Part shown: positions 16,885 to 24,420 of the stretch, piece by piece
Position numbering within the stretch: position 1 is the first letter of the stretch
Layout: the number at the start of each line of letters is the position of its first letter
Source: Microtetraspora malaysiensis
Lineage (GTDB): Bacteria > Actinomycetota > Actinomycetes > Streptosporangiales > Streptosporangiaceae
Assembly: GCF_001528665.1 (NCBI RefSeq)
Contig: NZ_BBYJ01000023.1
Location: 62,001-126,000 of the forward strand
DNA length: 64,000 bases
Reading direction: 5' to 3'
Notes under the pieces: generated by a model
What the model saw: only the letters and a program-made list of their open reading frames with translations
Databases searched by the model: none
Told to the model about the DNA's origin: nothing
Position numbers and translations under genes: made by a program

Positions 16885-18015
16885 TCAGGGGCAGAAGGCG
16901 GAGTCGATCATCTTGCTGAAGGCGGCCATGTCGGACTGGGACTGGTTCTGGTTGACGGAGAGGGCCAGCTTCGTGCGGCCGTCCAGGGTGGTGAAGGCGG
17001 TCGTGAGATAGCCCGGGATGCCTCCGTTGTGACCGATGACCCGCCGCCCGCACGAGGTGGACATAGAGACCAGGCCGAGGCCGTAGTCTCCCGGCTGGAT
17101 CTTGATGGGAACGGTCTTCTGCATCTCGGTGAACTGGGCGGGCTTGAGGAGCTTGCCGGTGACCAGGCCGTTGAGGAAGGTCGTCAGGTCCGCGGTGGTC
17201 GTGATCATCGCTCCACCGGAGCTGGCGATGCTCGGGTTGAGCCGGGTCACGTCCACGTACTCGCCGTTGTTCTTCTTGATGTATCCGTGGGCGTGCGGAC
17301 CGGGGATGGCCGTGGAGTACGTCGGAGCCGAGGTGCCGTGCAGCCCCAGCGGCTTGATGACGCGCTCGGTGACCTCGCTCTGCCAGCTGTGGCCGGTCAC
17401 CGCCTTGATCAGCATTCCGACCACCACATAGCCGGTGTTGGAGTAGGAGAACTTCGTGCCGGGCTCGAAGTCCAGCGGCCTGGTCAGCGCGGTCTTCACG
17501 ATGCCCTCGTCGGTGAACCGGGTGAAGCGCAGCTTCAGGTACGGCTCGTCCGACGTCGGGAACTCCTTCATGCTGGTGTAGTCGGGTATTCCGGCGGTGT
17601 GCTGGAGGATCATTCGTACGGTGATGTCGTTCTCGCGCGGCAACAGGCCGGGCAGGTACTTGCCGATGGGGTCGTCCAGTCCGATCCGGCCCTCGCCGAC
17701 CAACTGCAGCACGGTGACCGAGGTGAAGACCTTGGTGACGCTGCCCATGCGGAACGACCCGTTGGCCGGGACGGGACGTTTGCCGTCGATCGTGGCCGTT
17801 CCCGAGCGCAGGACGGTCTGCCGGTCTCCCTCACTGAGCCTGGCCTGCACTCCGGCCGCAGTACCGGTGCGCATCATCGCGTCCATCGACTTCTGGAGCG
17901 AGGCCGCGGTGCTCGGAGCGGAAGCCTCCGCGGCGTGTACCGGGACGGCGGCGAGGGCCAGCCCGGCGGTGGCGAGGGCGAGGGCGAGGGCGGGGCCCCT
18001 GGACTTGGTACGCAT
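16885..18015 (-). CDS. Secreted serine hydrolase, beta-lactamase / DD-peptidase family
   Basis: The 376-residue product has a Sec signal peptide (ALALATAGLALAAVPVHAAE, cleavage near residue 29) and the three active-site motifs of the class C beta-lactamase / R61 DD-peptidase fold: SVTK (Ser92, Lys95), YSN (191-193) and HNG (near residue 330, in GHNGGIPGY). Relatives act as D-alanyl-D-alanine carboxypeptidases, esterases or beta-lactamase-like hydrolases outside the cell; antibiotic resistance cannot be concluded from sequence. It lies just inside the tRNA-Ser insertion as a single gene and its codon use resembles core genes more than the peptide operon further right. Confidence 0.9.
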   Translation of the reverse strand: MRTKSRGPALALALATAGLALAAVPVHAAEASAPSTAASLQKSMDAMMRTGTAAGVQARLSEGDRQTVLRSGTATIDGKRPVPANGSFRMGSVTKVFTSVTVLQLVGEGRIGLDDPIGKYLPGLLPRENDITVRMILQHTAGIPDYTSMKEFPTSDEPYLKLRFTRFTDEGIVKTALTRPLDFEPGTKFSYSNTGYVVVGMLIKAVTGHSWQSEVTERVIKPLGLHGTSAPTYSTAIPGPHAHGYIKKNNGEYVDVTRLNPSIASSGGAMITTTADLTTFLNGLVTGKLLKPAQFTEMQKTVPIKIQPGDYGLGLVSMSTSCGRRVIGHNGGIPGYLTTAFTTLDGRTKLALSVNQNQSQSDMAAFSKMIDSAFCP

Positions 18016-18344
18016 GGGTGATTACTTCTCCTGGTGGGCTTTCACGCCGCATCGGCGCTGGTCACCACGCTAGGAGAGGCAGGCCTGGGCGAACGATCCC
18101 GCCAGCGGGCCAACGACAGAGGGGGATGACCGGCCCGCGATGGTAGGGAAATCCGTACCGTCCGGTTCGTGTGGCCGCGTGCCGCGATGCTTGGGAACGC
18201 CCCGGGCTGAGCGCCGTTCACCGGCGCCGACCAGGCCCGCGCTCCCGCCCGCCGTACCGGTGCTGAGGACGACAGTCCGGTGAAGACGGAGGGGAGGAGC
18301 GGGTGGGGTGGGTTGACCGCGTTCATCGGCTAACAAGGTATGCA
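18016..18344. other. Divergent intergenic region
   Basis: 329 bases between the serine hydrolase and the XRE-type regulator. I see no gene, no clear -35/-10 pair and no strong repeat. An AAGG ribosome-binding-like site occurs just before the regulator start at 18345. Confidence 0.4.
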
Positions 18345-18803
18345 ATGAAGACGACCCAGCGACCCGGCTGGACACCTTCCCGCCTGCGGGAACACCGCGA
18401 AGCACATGGCCTCACCCTCGAAGCGGCGGGTGAACGGCTCCGGCTCGCGGCCAGCCGCCACGGCCTTGCCGTACCGGCGGCGAACTTCCAAACTCTGTGG
18501 GGACATGAGCAGGGGACCATCTTCCCCGGCCCGCACTATCGACGCGCGTACTGTCTGCTTTATCAGGCAACGGAGCCTGAACTAGGCTTTCGCCCTCCCT
18601 TGCCCGGTGAATCACAGAAAGCGGAAATTGTGATTTCCGAATTGCCTGCGCCCACAGACCTCGCCACCGACAACGCCGCTGCCCAGGTCATCGAAGAAGC
18701 GTTCACCAAGGTCTCCATCGGCGGCATCGAGCCAGGAGACTCCACAGGCTCTCTTGCGCGCCCGCGTGGTCGACGCCTGGCGCAGGCGCCACGGCGGAGG
18801 TAG
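18345..18803 (+). CDS. XRE-like helix-turn-helix regulator
   Basis: The 152-residue product starts MKTTQRPGWTPSRLREHREA. Residues 10-75 look like an XRE-type helix-turn-helix domain (LREHREAHGLTLEAAGERL, then FQTLWGHEQG and PHYRRAYCLLYQ). The C-terminal half (APTDLATDNAAAQVIEEAFT onward) resembles no domain I know and ends in a basic, possibly out-of-frame tail, since the following P-loop gene begins inside it in another frame. An earlier in-frame ATG at 18303 exists, but 18345 has the better upstream AAGG. Such regulators are common in actinomycete mobile regions. Confidence 0.6.
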   Translation: MKTTQRPGWTPSRLREHREAHGLTLEAAGERLRLAASRHGLAVPAANFQTLWGHEQGTIFPGPHYRRAYCLLYQATEPELGFRPPLPGESQKAEIVISELPAPTDLATDNAAAQVIEEAFTKVSIGGIEPGDSTGSLARPRGRRLAQAPRRR

Positions 18804-19131
18804 CCCCAAGCCGATCCTCGTCCTCGTCGGTGGGTACGCCGGATCGGGCAAGACCGAGTTCTCCCGCTTCCTGTCCGACATCACCGGCTGGGCGTTCCTC
18901 GACATCGAGTTCCGCGCCGCCGCCCGCGACACCTGGAAGCTGAGCAACTGGGACCAGTACGCCACAGGGCTCAGGGTCGAGACGAGCCCGCCCACGACAC
19001 ACGTCACCGTCGACAACCGACTCGGCGCGGCCATCAGCCTCGCCGACCAGACCCGCGAAGCGCTCAAACGCAGGCCGGGGGCCTGCTCTTCACCCGCCGC
19101 CACTACCGCGCCGCCGACGGCACCGTCGTGA
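18754..19131 (+). pseudogene. P-loop (zeta-toxin/kinase-like) ATPase with internal deletion
   Basis: The 125-residue reading frame begins with a basic RRRHGG segment followed by a good Walker A (VGGYAGSGKTEFSRFLSD). It then jumps from ITGWAFLD straight into IEFRAAARDTWKLSNWDQ, which in related actinomycete proteins, as I recall them, lies about 80 residues later. The fusion looks like an in-frame internal deletion that removed the core catalytic segment. After ALKRRPG the frame runs into an S/A/T/P-rich tail, while another frame continues with LLFTRRHYRAADGTVV to a stop at 19205. I therefore call it a remnant. It overlaps the XRE-like gene by 50 bases in another frame. Confidence 0.5.
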
Positions 19132-19320
19132 CCGAGAGCGAATGGCTCCGCTCCATCCCCGCCCGACGGCTGTGGACCAACATCCTGCTTGGTCACATCC
19201 GATGACCGACCGAACCCGCCCCCTTTCCCTCGGCGGCCAGAGCGGCGAAAGCGCCAGCCATCTCTCGCGCCACCACTACGGCCTCGGCATCCTGGGTGGA
19301 GATCGGCAAGTTAAAGCTAT

Positions 19321-19338
19321 GGCGCGCTATAGCGTGCC
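19321..19338 (+). promoter_or_regulatory. Operator-like inverted repeat before GntR gene
   Basis: GGCGCGCTA/TAGCGTGCC is an 18-bp near-perfect palindrome (8 of 9 pairs) 43 bases upstream of the GntR-type start, a likely autoregulatory site. A TACGTT -10 element (19368-19373) lies 7 bases before the ATG. Confidence 0.4.
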
Positions 19339-19380
19339 GTCCATCGCCATGGCATGTGATGATCTCCTACGTTCAGCGGC

Positions 19381-19629
19381 ATGGTCGAACTCAAGCCGAA
19401 TCAGCCCAGATGGAGGCAGGTTTTCGAGATCATCCGCGATCGGATCCACTCCGGGCAGTACAAGCCAGGCGAGCGCATCCCATCGATCGTCGATCTCATC
19501 GAAGAGTTCGGCATAGCCAACGCCACCGCACAGAAGGTCATGCGCGCACTCCGGCAAGCAGAGCTGATCCACACCGAGCCCGGCATGGGCTCCTTCGTCA
19601 AAGCTCCCGAGGATCAGGCGACGGACTGA
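19381..19629 (+). CDS. GntR-type winged helix regulator, DNA-binding domain only
   Basis: The 82-residue product is almost only a GntR winged helix-turn-helix: RWRQVFEIIRDRIHSGQYKPGERIPS, then VDLIEEFGIANATAQKVMRALRQAEL and the wing GMGSFVKAP. The effector-binding C-terminal domain of YtrA, HutC or FadR types is absent, so it is either a minimal regulator as found in actinomycete integrative elements (KorSA-like) or a truncated gene. No Shine-Dalgarno site precedes the ATG. A -10-like TACGTT 7 bases upstream suggests a leaderless mRNA. Its 3' end overlaps the convergent hypothetical gene by 32 bases. Confidence 0.85.
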   Translation: MVELKPNQPRWRQVFEIIRDRIHSGQYKPGERIPSIVDLIEEFGIANATAQKVMRALRQAELIHTEPGMGSFVKAPEDQATD

Positions 19630-19981
19630 TCCGTAGACGCTCCAGAGGTGGCAGAGCGTCGGTGTCATAGAGAAAGTCGAGCCCGGCCAGCCGGACGCCG
19701 TCTTCCACCCAAACGATCAGCGCGCCGATCTCCCCACCCTCGGCACCGACGACACCGATATCCAGGGCCAAGGTCGAGTTGGGCGCAGAGGCCCGTCCCG
19801 CCCCGGCGACGCCGAGCCAGATGCTCGGAGATCGGTCATCCTGGACGCCGACCACTTCGACCTGATCGAGCTGACAGCACCACTCCTCCGCGGCGGCCGC
19901 GTCGAAGCGCAGGATGTACTCCAGCAACATGCGCTCCGCATCGTCCAACGGACGAGGCTCGATCGGGATCACGGGAGGCAC
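19598..19981 (-). CDS. Hypothetical acidic protein
   Basis: The 127-residue product is acidic, with no signal peptide or membrane segment. Visible features are a helical N-terminal part (DDAERMLLEYILRFDAAAAE), a beta-rich centre (VEVVGVQDDRSPSIWLGVAG) and a C-terminal LAGLDFLYDTDALPPLERL. I recognise no family. The coding look (good third-position GC, predicted alternating strands) supports a real gene. It is convergent with the GntR gene and overlaps it by 32 bases. Confidence 0.5.
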   Translation of the reverse strand: MPPVIPIEPRPLDDAERMLLEYILRFDAAAAEEWCCQLDQVEVVGVQDDRSPSIWLGVAGAGRASAPNSTLALDIGVVGAEGGEIGALIVWVEDGVRLAGLDFLYDTDALPPLERLRISPSPDPREL

Positions 19982-20407
19982 CCCCTGATGATCCTCGCTG
20001 ACGGGAAATCTGTCAGCCCGCCGATAGATGGCCAGGCCGACGGCGCTCGCGGTCGGCGGTTCAGGAGTGGCGGATGAGAACTTTCTCTACGCCTTTAAAG
20101 CGGCCCGCCTACGGCGGCCCGCACGCGCGCCGGTCGGCCAGCCGGCCGGGCATGCGGCTCTTCGGCCGGTCCCGGCCGTCGCCGCCCGCGCGCTCCCAGC
20201 CACACGAGACGGGCGCTCAGACGGTGGAAGAGCACCGCGGCCAGGATGGCAACCAGGGCGAAGCCGTCCAACTCGCCGAGGAGCCGGAGGGGCGAGCCGC
20301 AAGGGGCTCCGCCCCCTGCACCCCCGGCCCTCCGACGGGGATGAGCCGCCATACCAGATCAGAACCCGGGAACGCCGGGGCCCTGACACCCCGAAGGGGA
20401 TGGCCGT
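19982..20407. other. Region without a supported gene downstream of the peptide operon
   Basis: About 425 bases. One minus-strand frame (20095-20352) has a short hydrophobic stretch (FALVAILAAVLFHRL) and could be a relic of a small plasmid-transfer or spread protein, but it has no visible ribosome binding site. Around 20290-20330 is a GGGGCTCCGCCCC inverted repeat, and CCCC-GAA-GGGG (20389-20399) just after the signal peptidase stop may help to end the operon transcript. Confidence 0.35.
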
Positions 20408-20794
20408 TCAATGGGAAATCCTAAGCAGCACACGGGCCACCACGTGATGAACAGGTATGAAGCCCAGCTGCCTTGAGTCCATGCTCTGATCCGGGTTGTC
20501 ACCGAGGACCGCCAGATGGCCAGGCGGCACGACGTTGCCCGCCACACCAGGGGGAACGAGCCCGCCCGCGACGGCTGCGACTCTTTTCACCAGGAGTGAC
20601 GATCGAGGCACGTGAGGATTTCGAACCACCACCACCTGCCTGACCCTCACGGCACCACATCTTACGGCTAGCAGTCGATCGCCGTCGAAATAGGTCGGCA
20701 TCATGCTTGTTCCCACGACCTGAGCCACCAGCATGCGGCGACGGACCCAGACTAACCCCAGCGCTATGGCGGCGAAGAAGAACGCCCCTCTCAT
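20408..20794 (-). CDS. S26 family signal peptidase of the peptide operon
   Basis: The 128-residue membrane-anchored serine protease is short for the family but complete. It has an N-terminal membrane helix (about 3-18), box B VGTSMMPT with nucleophile Ser30, box D LLVKRVAAVAG with general base Lys70, and box E GDNPDQSMDSRQLG (98-111). It is therefore expected to be active and to face the outside. As the last gene of a four-gene operon whose first product is a cysteine-rich precursor ending its leader in AKA, it is the obvious candidate for cleaving that leader. Its ATG overlaps the ABC transporter stop by 4 bases, so translation is coupled. It is clearly smaller than housekeeping signal peptidase I (usually over 200 residues in actinomycetes). 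Confidence 0.9.
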   Translation of the reverse strand: MRGAFFFAAIALGLVWVRRRMLVAQVVGTSMMPTYFDGDRLLAVRCGAVRVRQVVVVRNPHVPRSSLLVKRVAAVAGGLVPPGVAGNVVPPGHLAVLGDNPDQSMDSRQLGFIPVHHVVARVLLRISH

Positions 20795-22593
20795 GCCGAT
20801 GCCTCCTTTCGATAGCTTGAGGCCTGCAAGGAGAACATGCGCGCATAGATACCTTGCCGTGATATCAGTTCGGCATGTGAGCCCAGCTCTGCGATCCGGC
20901 CGCCGTCGAGCACCGCGATCACATCGGCTTCCCGCATGGCTCCAAGACGGTGCGATATTAGTACGCTTGTCCGACCTTTCCGATGAGAGGAAAGGCGAGT
21001 GTGGATTTCGTGTTCCGCCTCGGCGTCCAGGCCTGAACCGGGCTCATCGAGAATGAGCAGGTCCCGATCCCCTCGCAGCAGGGCCCTGGCGAGCGCGACC
21101 CGCTGCCACTGTCCGCCGGACAGAGAGACTCCGATAGCGGGGTCGTCTTCATCGATACCATCGATGAAGAACCGCGTGAGCAACGTTTCATAACCACGGG
21201 GGAGGGCCATCAGTTCGTTATGGACACCGGCGTTGACCGCCGCTGTTTCAATCTCCTTCCGAACGGCCTTCAAGTCGCCGATGCCTATGTTCTCGGCGGC
21301 AGAGAGATCGTAGCGCATAAAATCCTGAAAAACGGCGCCTAATCGGTTACGTAAATCGACAAGGTCGAGATCCCGCAGATCTACTCCATCCCAAGTTATG
21401 ATGCCCTCAGTGGGATCATAAAAACGACAGAGTAGTTTGACCAACGTGGACTTGCCCGAACCGTTCCGGCCCACTAAGCCGACCATCGCTCCATGCGGAA
21501 TGGCCAGGTTTACACCGGAAAGGGCCCACGGATGTTCATCCGAGTACCTGAACCAAACGTCCCGGAACTCAATTCCTCTACTCAGAGGCGCGACATTCCG
21601 GCTGCTGAGCACAAGATCCGGCTTGCCGGATTCGATCTCCATGAAATATTCGAACATCGAGAGTTGCTGGTGAACTCCAGCAATTTGATTCACCAGGCTG
21701 GCCAGCCCGCTTTGCACTCCGACGACCGCTGCAACGAACATCGAGACGTCGCCAGCGGTAAGACGCCCGTAGATCGCTTGGGCGACCGCCCAGATCAGTC
21801 CCCCGCCAACGACCGATGCCCCCATGACGCCGAGTACGAGCTGGACCCTCATCTCTCGGCGGTCCAGGCTCGTCCGCTCGTCGTCGGCGTACCGTCGTGC
21901 GGCCATCATCCGGCCGTGTAGAAAGGAACTGATCCCCAGAAGCCGTATCTCCATGGCGGCTTGAACGTCGCTCATCAACCTGCTGTAGAAGAATTCTCGG
22001 CGGTCGGTCGGGCTTAGCCGCAATGCCATCGTGGTTCGGCGCTGCGACAGCGCGATCTCGGCCGTCAACGCCGGGAGAGCCGCTACGAGCACGATTCCCG
22101 CCATCACCGGGGACAGCAGGAACAGCGAGCCAGAGAATCCGATCACGGTGATCAAGCCGGCTACGATGGCCAGCCCATTCTCGACGACCTGGCTGGGCGC
22201 CTGCCCTCCGGCCTGCTGCGCCAGACGCAACCGGTCCAGGAACTCGGGACTCTCGAACCGAGCCAATCCCGGCAGTCGATTCACTGCGGCATAGAGTCGG
22301 TTCTGGGCAAGCGCTGCCACCGCGCGAGCCAGCTTCCCCCTCGCGTACTGAGCGAAGTCACCCATCGCAGCCGTCAGCAGTCCCAGCACGGCCAGCACGA
22401 CGGCAAGGACGATAAGACCGCTGACCGATGAACCTTCCACGATGCCGTCTAAGATCAGCTTCGTCAACCACGCCGCCGATACGGGGACGACCGCCGAGAC
22501 GAGCGTGACCAGGACGATCAGCGAGCTCGAAGCGGTCCCCGCCCGCCATGCCATTCCCGCAGCGGACCGTGCCGCCTTCATTCCACTACGCAT
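20791..22593 (-). CDS. ABC exporter (fused permease-ATPase) of the peptide operon
   Basis: The 600-residue half-transporter has six membrane helices in about residues 20-315 and a nucleotide-binding domain with Walker A GRNGSGKST (375-383), signature LSGGQ (491-495), Walker B DLLILDEPGSGLD (511-523) and H-loop His548. There is no N-terminal C39 peptidase domain, so leader cleavage must be done by another protein, fitting the adjacent S26 peptidase. An unusual acidic insertion (FFIDGIDEDDPAIG) lies just before the signature. It probably works as a homodimer exporting the cysteine-rich peptide. Its start lies 8 bases inside the preceding thioredoxin-like gene. Codon use is less GC-biased than in flanking core genes, suggesting horizontal acquisition. 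Confidence 0.92.
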   Translation of the reverse strand: MRSGMKAARSAAGMAWRAGTASSSLIVLVTLVSAVVPVSAAWLTKLILDGIVEGSSVSGLIVLAVVLAVLGLLTAAMGDFAQYARGKLARAVAALAQNRLYAAVNRLPGLARFESPEFLDRLRLAQQAGGQAPSQVVENGLAIVAGLITVIGFSGSLFLLSPVMAGIVLVAALPALTAEIALSQRRTTMALRLSPTDRREFFYSRLMSDVQAAMEIRLLGISSFLHGRMMAARRYADDERTSLDRREMRVQLVLGVMGASVVGGGLIWAVAQAIYGRLTAGDVSMFVAAVVGVQSGLASLVNQIAGVHQQLSMFEYFMEIESGKPDLVLSSRNVAPLSRGIEFRDVWFRYSDEHPWALSGVNLAIPHGAMVGLVGRNGSGKSTLVKLLCRFYDPTEGIITWDGVDLRDLDLVDLRNRLGAVFQDFMRYDLSAAENIGIGDLKAVRKEIETAAVNAGVHNELMALPRGYETLLTRFFIDGIDEDDPAIGVSLSGGQWQRVALARALLRGDRDLLILDEPGSGLDAEAEHEIHTRLSSHRKGRTSVLISHRLGAMREADVIAVLDGGRIAELGSHAELISRQGIYARMFSLQASSYRKEASA

Positions 22594-23104
22594 GGACGGT
22601 GGCGCGTAGAGACTGGACGTCGTTGGCGCCGACGGCCACCTTCCCCGCTTTCATTGCCACGAAAGTGGGAGTCCCTTTCACCTTGAAGGCGAGGGGCATG
22701 GAAGCCTCGCGTTGAGCCACCACCACTTTGGCCACCGGCTCCAGTTCCGCGACGATGTCCCCGCAGTCTTCGTCCTCAACGGCAATTACGACGGCAACCG
22801 CATTCCCCGCCTCCGCCGCATAGGATACAAAATCGGGAAGAGCGCTCATACAGGGCTCGCAGGTCGGAGAAAGGAAACCAACCACGGCGTCCCGAACCGA
22901 TTCACGGTTTAGCCTCTCGCCGGAAACGGTTTCCGCCTGGAACTCCGCCGGTGTTTCTCCGAGCCCGATCCCGAGCACAGGATTGGAAACCTGGCGCAAC
23001 TGTTCGGTATGCTGCCGAAGGCGGCGGATCATTCCAATTATAAGCAACAGCTCTATCAGGCAGAGGCCGCCAATGAGGATATGTGACGCTATCAAATAAG
23101 GCAT
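22586..23104 (-). CDS. Membrane-anchored thioredoxin-fold protein (MauD/TlpA-like)
   Basis: The 172-residue product has one N-terminal membrane helix (residues 4-26, SHILIGGLCLIELLLIIGMI), a linker, and a thioredoxin-like domain. The redox pair is CEPC (Cys82, Cys85) in FLSPTCEPCMSALPDF and the cis-proline loop is KGTPTFVAM (Pro146). A further cysteine is at 114. The layout is that of MauD, which is needed for disulfide formation in methylamine dehydrogenase small subunit, and of TlpA-type reductases. The longer reading from 23344 is unlikely because its first 80 residues run antisense-like through the attenuator and the peptide gene. The start at 23104 has a GGAG about 6 bases upstream. It probably forms or corrects disulfides in the operon peptide. 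Confidence 0.88.
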   Translation of the reverse strand: MPYLIASHILIGGLCLIELLLIIGMIRRLRQHTEQLRQVSNPVLGIGLGETPAEFQAETVSGERLNRESVRDAVVGFLSPTCEPCMSALPDFVSYAAEAGNAVAVVIAVEDEDCGDIVAELEPVAKVVVAQREASMPLAFKVKGTPTFVAMKAGKVAVGANDVQSLRATVHA

Positions 23105-23193
23105 ATGGGCTCCAAGGGATCTGCCGGTTCCAGCTTGTATACCTGCAGGGGAATCGTCTCGGGTGCTCAAACCCTGTCCGGATGGAAACGAAA

Positions 23194-23251
23194 GAAGTCG
23201 CTGTGGATGCCAATCGGAAAGCAGAGCGCCGAGCGCATCCACAGCGACTTC
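23194..23251 (-). terminator. Attenuator hairpin between peptide gene and export genes
   Basis: A perfect 17-bp inverted repeat (23194-23210 with 23235-23251, 24-base loop) starts 8 bases after the peptide stop on the minus strand and is followed by TTTCGTTT, a Rho-independent terminator layout. Partial read-through would keep the peptide mRNA much more abundant than the downstream thioredoxin, exporter and peptidase mRNA. Confidence 0.85.
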
Positions 23252-23259
23252 AAAGCGCT

Positions 23260-23475
23260 TTAGGGGCACATCCTCGCTTTCACAGTCTTGCTGATGAGTG
23301 TGCCGTTCGTGCAGTCTTCGCACCTCGTATAGATGATCATGCAACCAGTACGAATGTCGTACGTGGGATCTTCGTCATAACAGCACTTTCCGGACGCCGG
23401 TGCCGCCTTGGCCTCCACGTGCGGCACGAATCGACTGATGACGCGGTCGGCCACGCGCTCGATAAAACTAATCAA
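23260..23475 (-). CDS. Cysteine-rich precursor peptide (putative secreted peptide)
   Basis: The 71-residue product begins at a TTG with an excellent ribosome binding site (GGAGAGG, 5 bases upstream). Residues 1-24 form an amphipathic helix (FIERVADRVISRFVP) that is too polar for a Sec signal peptide and end in AKA (22-24), which satisfies the -3/-1 rule of signal peptidases. Cleavage there would release 47 residues with all six cysteines (31, 32, 45, 52, 55, 70), enough for three disulfides. No lanthipeptide, lasso or thiopeptide enzymes are near; the neighbours are a thioredoxin-fold protein, an exporter and an S26 peptidase. I recognise no family. It may be a bacteriocin, a signal or an envelope peptide; which one cannot be read. 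Confidence 0.78.
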   Translation of the reverse strand: MISFIERVADRVISRFVPHVEAKAAPASGKCCYDEDPTYDIRTGCMIIYTRCEDCTNGTLISKTVKARMCP

Positions 23476-23786
23476 ATTACCCTCTCCTAATCAGAAGACC
23501 GCTCTTTGTGGTCATGCAATGTCCAGACTAACTAGAGGCGGCTAGTCATGCAATACCGTTCTTTGCTATCGACCGTGACACAATGTGACAAGAAATGTGT
23601 GGGCGTCGCAAAACAAAACGAAATCAAAGGTCGCGAGTTTACGGCGATCTTGGTAGGGTAAAGATGATATCCCCCAGCGGCATCTCGCTTTTCGGGTGAC
23701 CTTTTTAACGCTTTCGATTTATCCGTAAATCCCGAGTTCGCCAGGGTTCCGGCGTTGATTCGCAATGTTCAGTTCCGGCATGTTGA
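23476..23786. promoter_or_regulatory. Promoter region of the peptide operon with direct and inverted repeats
   Basis: About 310 bases without a gene and clearly AT-richer than the core chromosome. GTCATGCAAT occurs twice in the same orientation (23511-23520, 23545-23554; 34 bases apart, about three helical turns), and between them lies ACTAG-N6-CTAGT (23531-23546). Further upstream TGTCAC occurs twice near 23575-23592 on the minus strand, one copy reading TTGTCA, 17 bases before TAGCAA; this is only a weak promoter match. The two decamers are good candidates for activator sites. Confidence 0.45.
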
Positions 23787-24131
23787 TCAGATGTAGCTGG
23801 ATAGGTCTTCCGGCTGGGTGTGCGCGATGCCACGCGACTGCGGGCGGATGTCACCTTGGGTGACGTCGCGGAGACGGTCCGGGAGTGCGAGTGGCTGGGC
23901 GGTTCCGGGCAGCCAGGGGCGTCTCTCGGCGAGTTCGACGAGGGCTTGGAATAAGTGGACGCCGTGTTTGCGAGTGGGGCCTGGTGGCCCTGCGGTCCGG
24001 GTCCACTTGGCATCGAGATACCGTGGCTGATCGCCGTCCGGGTGCAGGATGACCGCTGACCTTGCTAACGCCGGTGCTAACAACGGTCCTGGACGACTGT
24101 GGGAGAGGATGAAATCCCGGAGGCAGGACAT
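23787..24131 (-). CDS. Hypothetical protein, doubtful
   Basis: This 114-residue frame has plausible coding features in its second half (VHLFQALVELAERRPWLPG, then LPDRLRDVTQGDI), but no ribosome binding site, membrane segment or known domain. It may be the 3' remnant of a larger mobile-element gene near the right attachment repeat. It could also be non-coding. No integrase can be recognised here or on the opposite strand. Confidence 0.25.
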   Translation of the reverse strand: MSCLRDFILSHSRPGPLLAPALARSAVILHPDGDQPRYLDAKWTRTAGPPGPTRKHGVHLFQALVELAERRPWLPGTAQPLALPDRLRDVTQGDIRPQSRGIAHTQPEDLSSYI

Positions 24132-24420
24132 CCCTCCTGAACGGGTCCCCGCGTCGTCCGTGGACGCTCGTGGACGACTCGATTACTCCTTGTAAACAGA
24201 AGTTCTCGACCGTCGGCGGAGGCCGTGGCGATCGCCGGCTTCGGTACGCGCCGTGCGGAGCTGGGGCGATCGACGCCCCACCCCTCCTTCGTCGGGGCCG
24301 GGCACCGGCAAGCCATGGCGGACGTCTGCGGGATATGTACGGGATGATCTATGAGAGGCGCGCCCTTACTCGACGCACATGTGCAGGTCAGAGGGGTTTG
24401 GCGGCCAAATACGTAGCGCT

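Noticed and set aside
20028-20447. Plus-strand frames right of 20 kb
   Set aside because: Arginine/proline-rich translations typical of non-coding frames in GC-rich DNA.
22586-23344. Long form of the thioredoxin-like protein (252 residues)
   Set aside because: The first 80 residues run through the attenuator hairpin and the end of the peptide gene; ATG 23104 begins the membrane helix and has a GGAG site.
20408-23475. Lanthipeptide, lasso or thiopeptide cluster
   Set aside because: No LanB/C/M, B1/B2 or YcaO-type enzyme in the island; cysteines are the only notable residues of the precursor.
23532-23765. 77-codon frame upstream of the peptide gene
   Set aside because: No ribosome binding site or coding pattern; it lies in the AT-rich promoter region.
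16280-24420. An integrase gene for the island
   Set aside because: Looked for tyrosine (R...HxxR...Y) and serine recombinase motifs in all sizable frames; none found.
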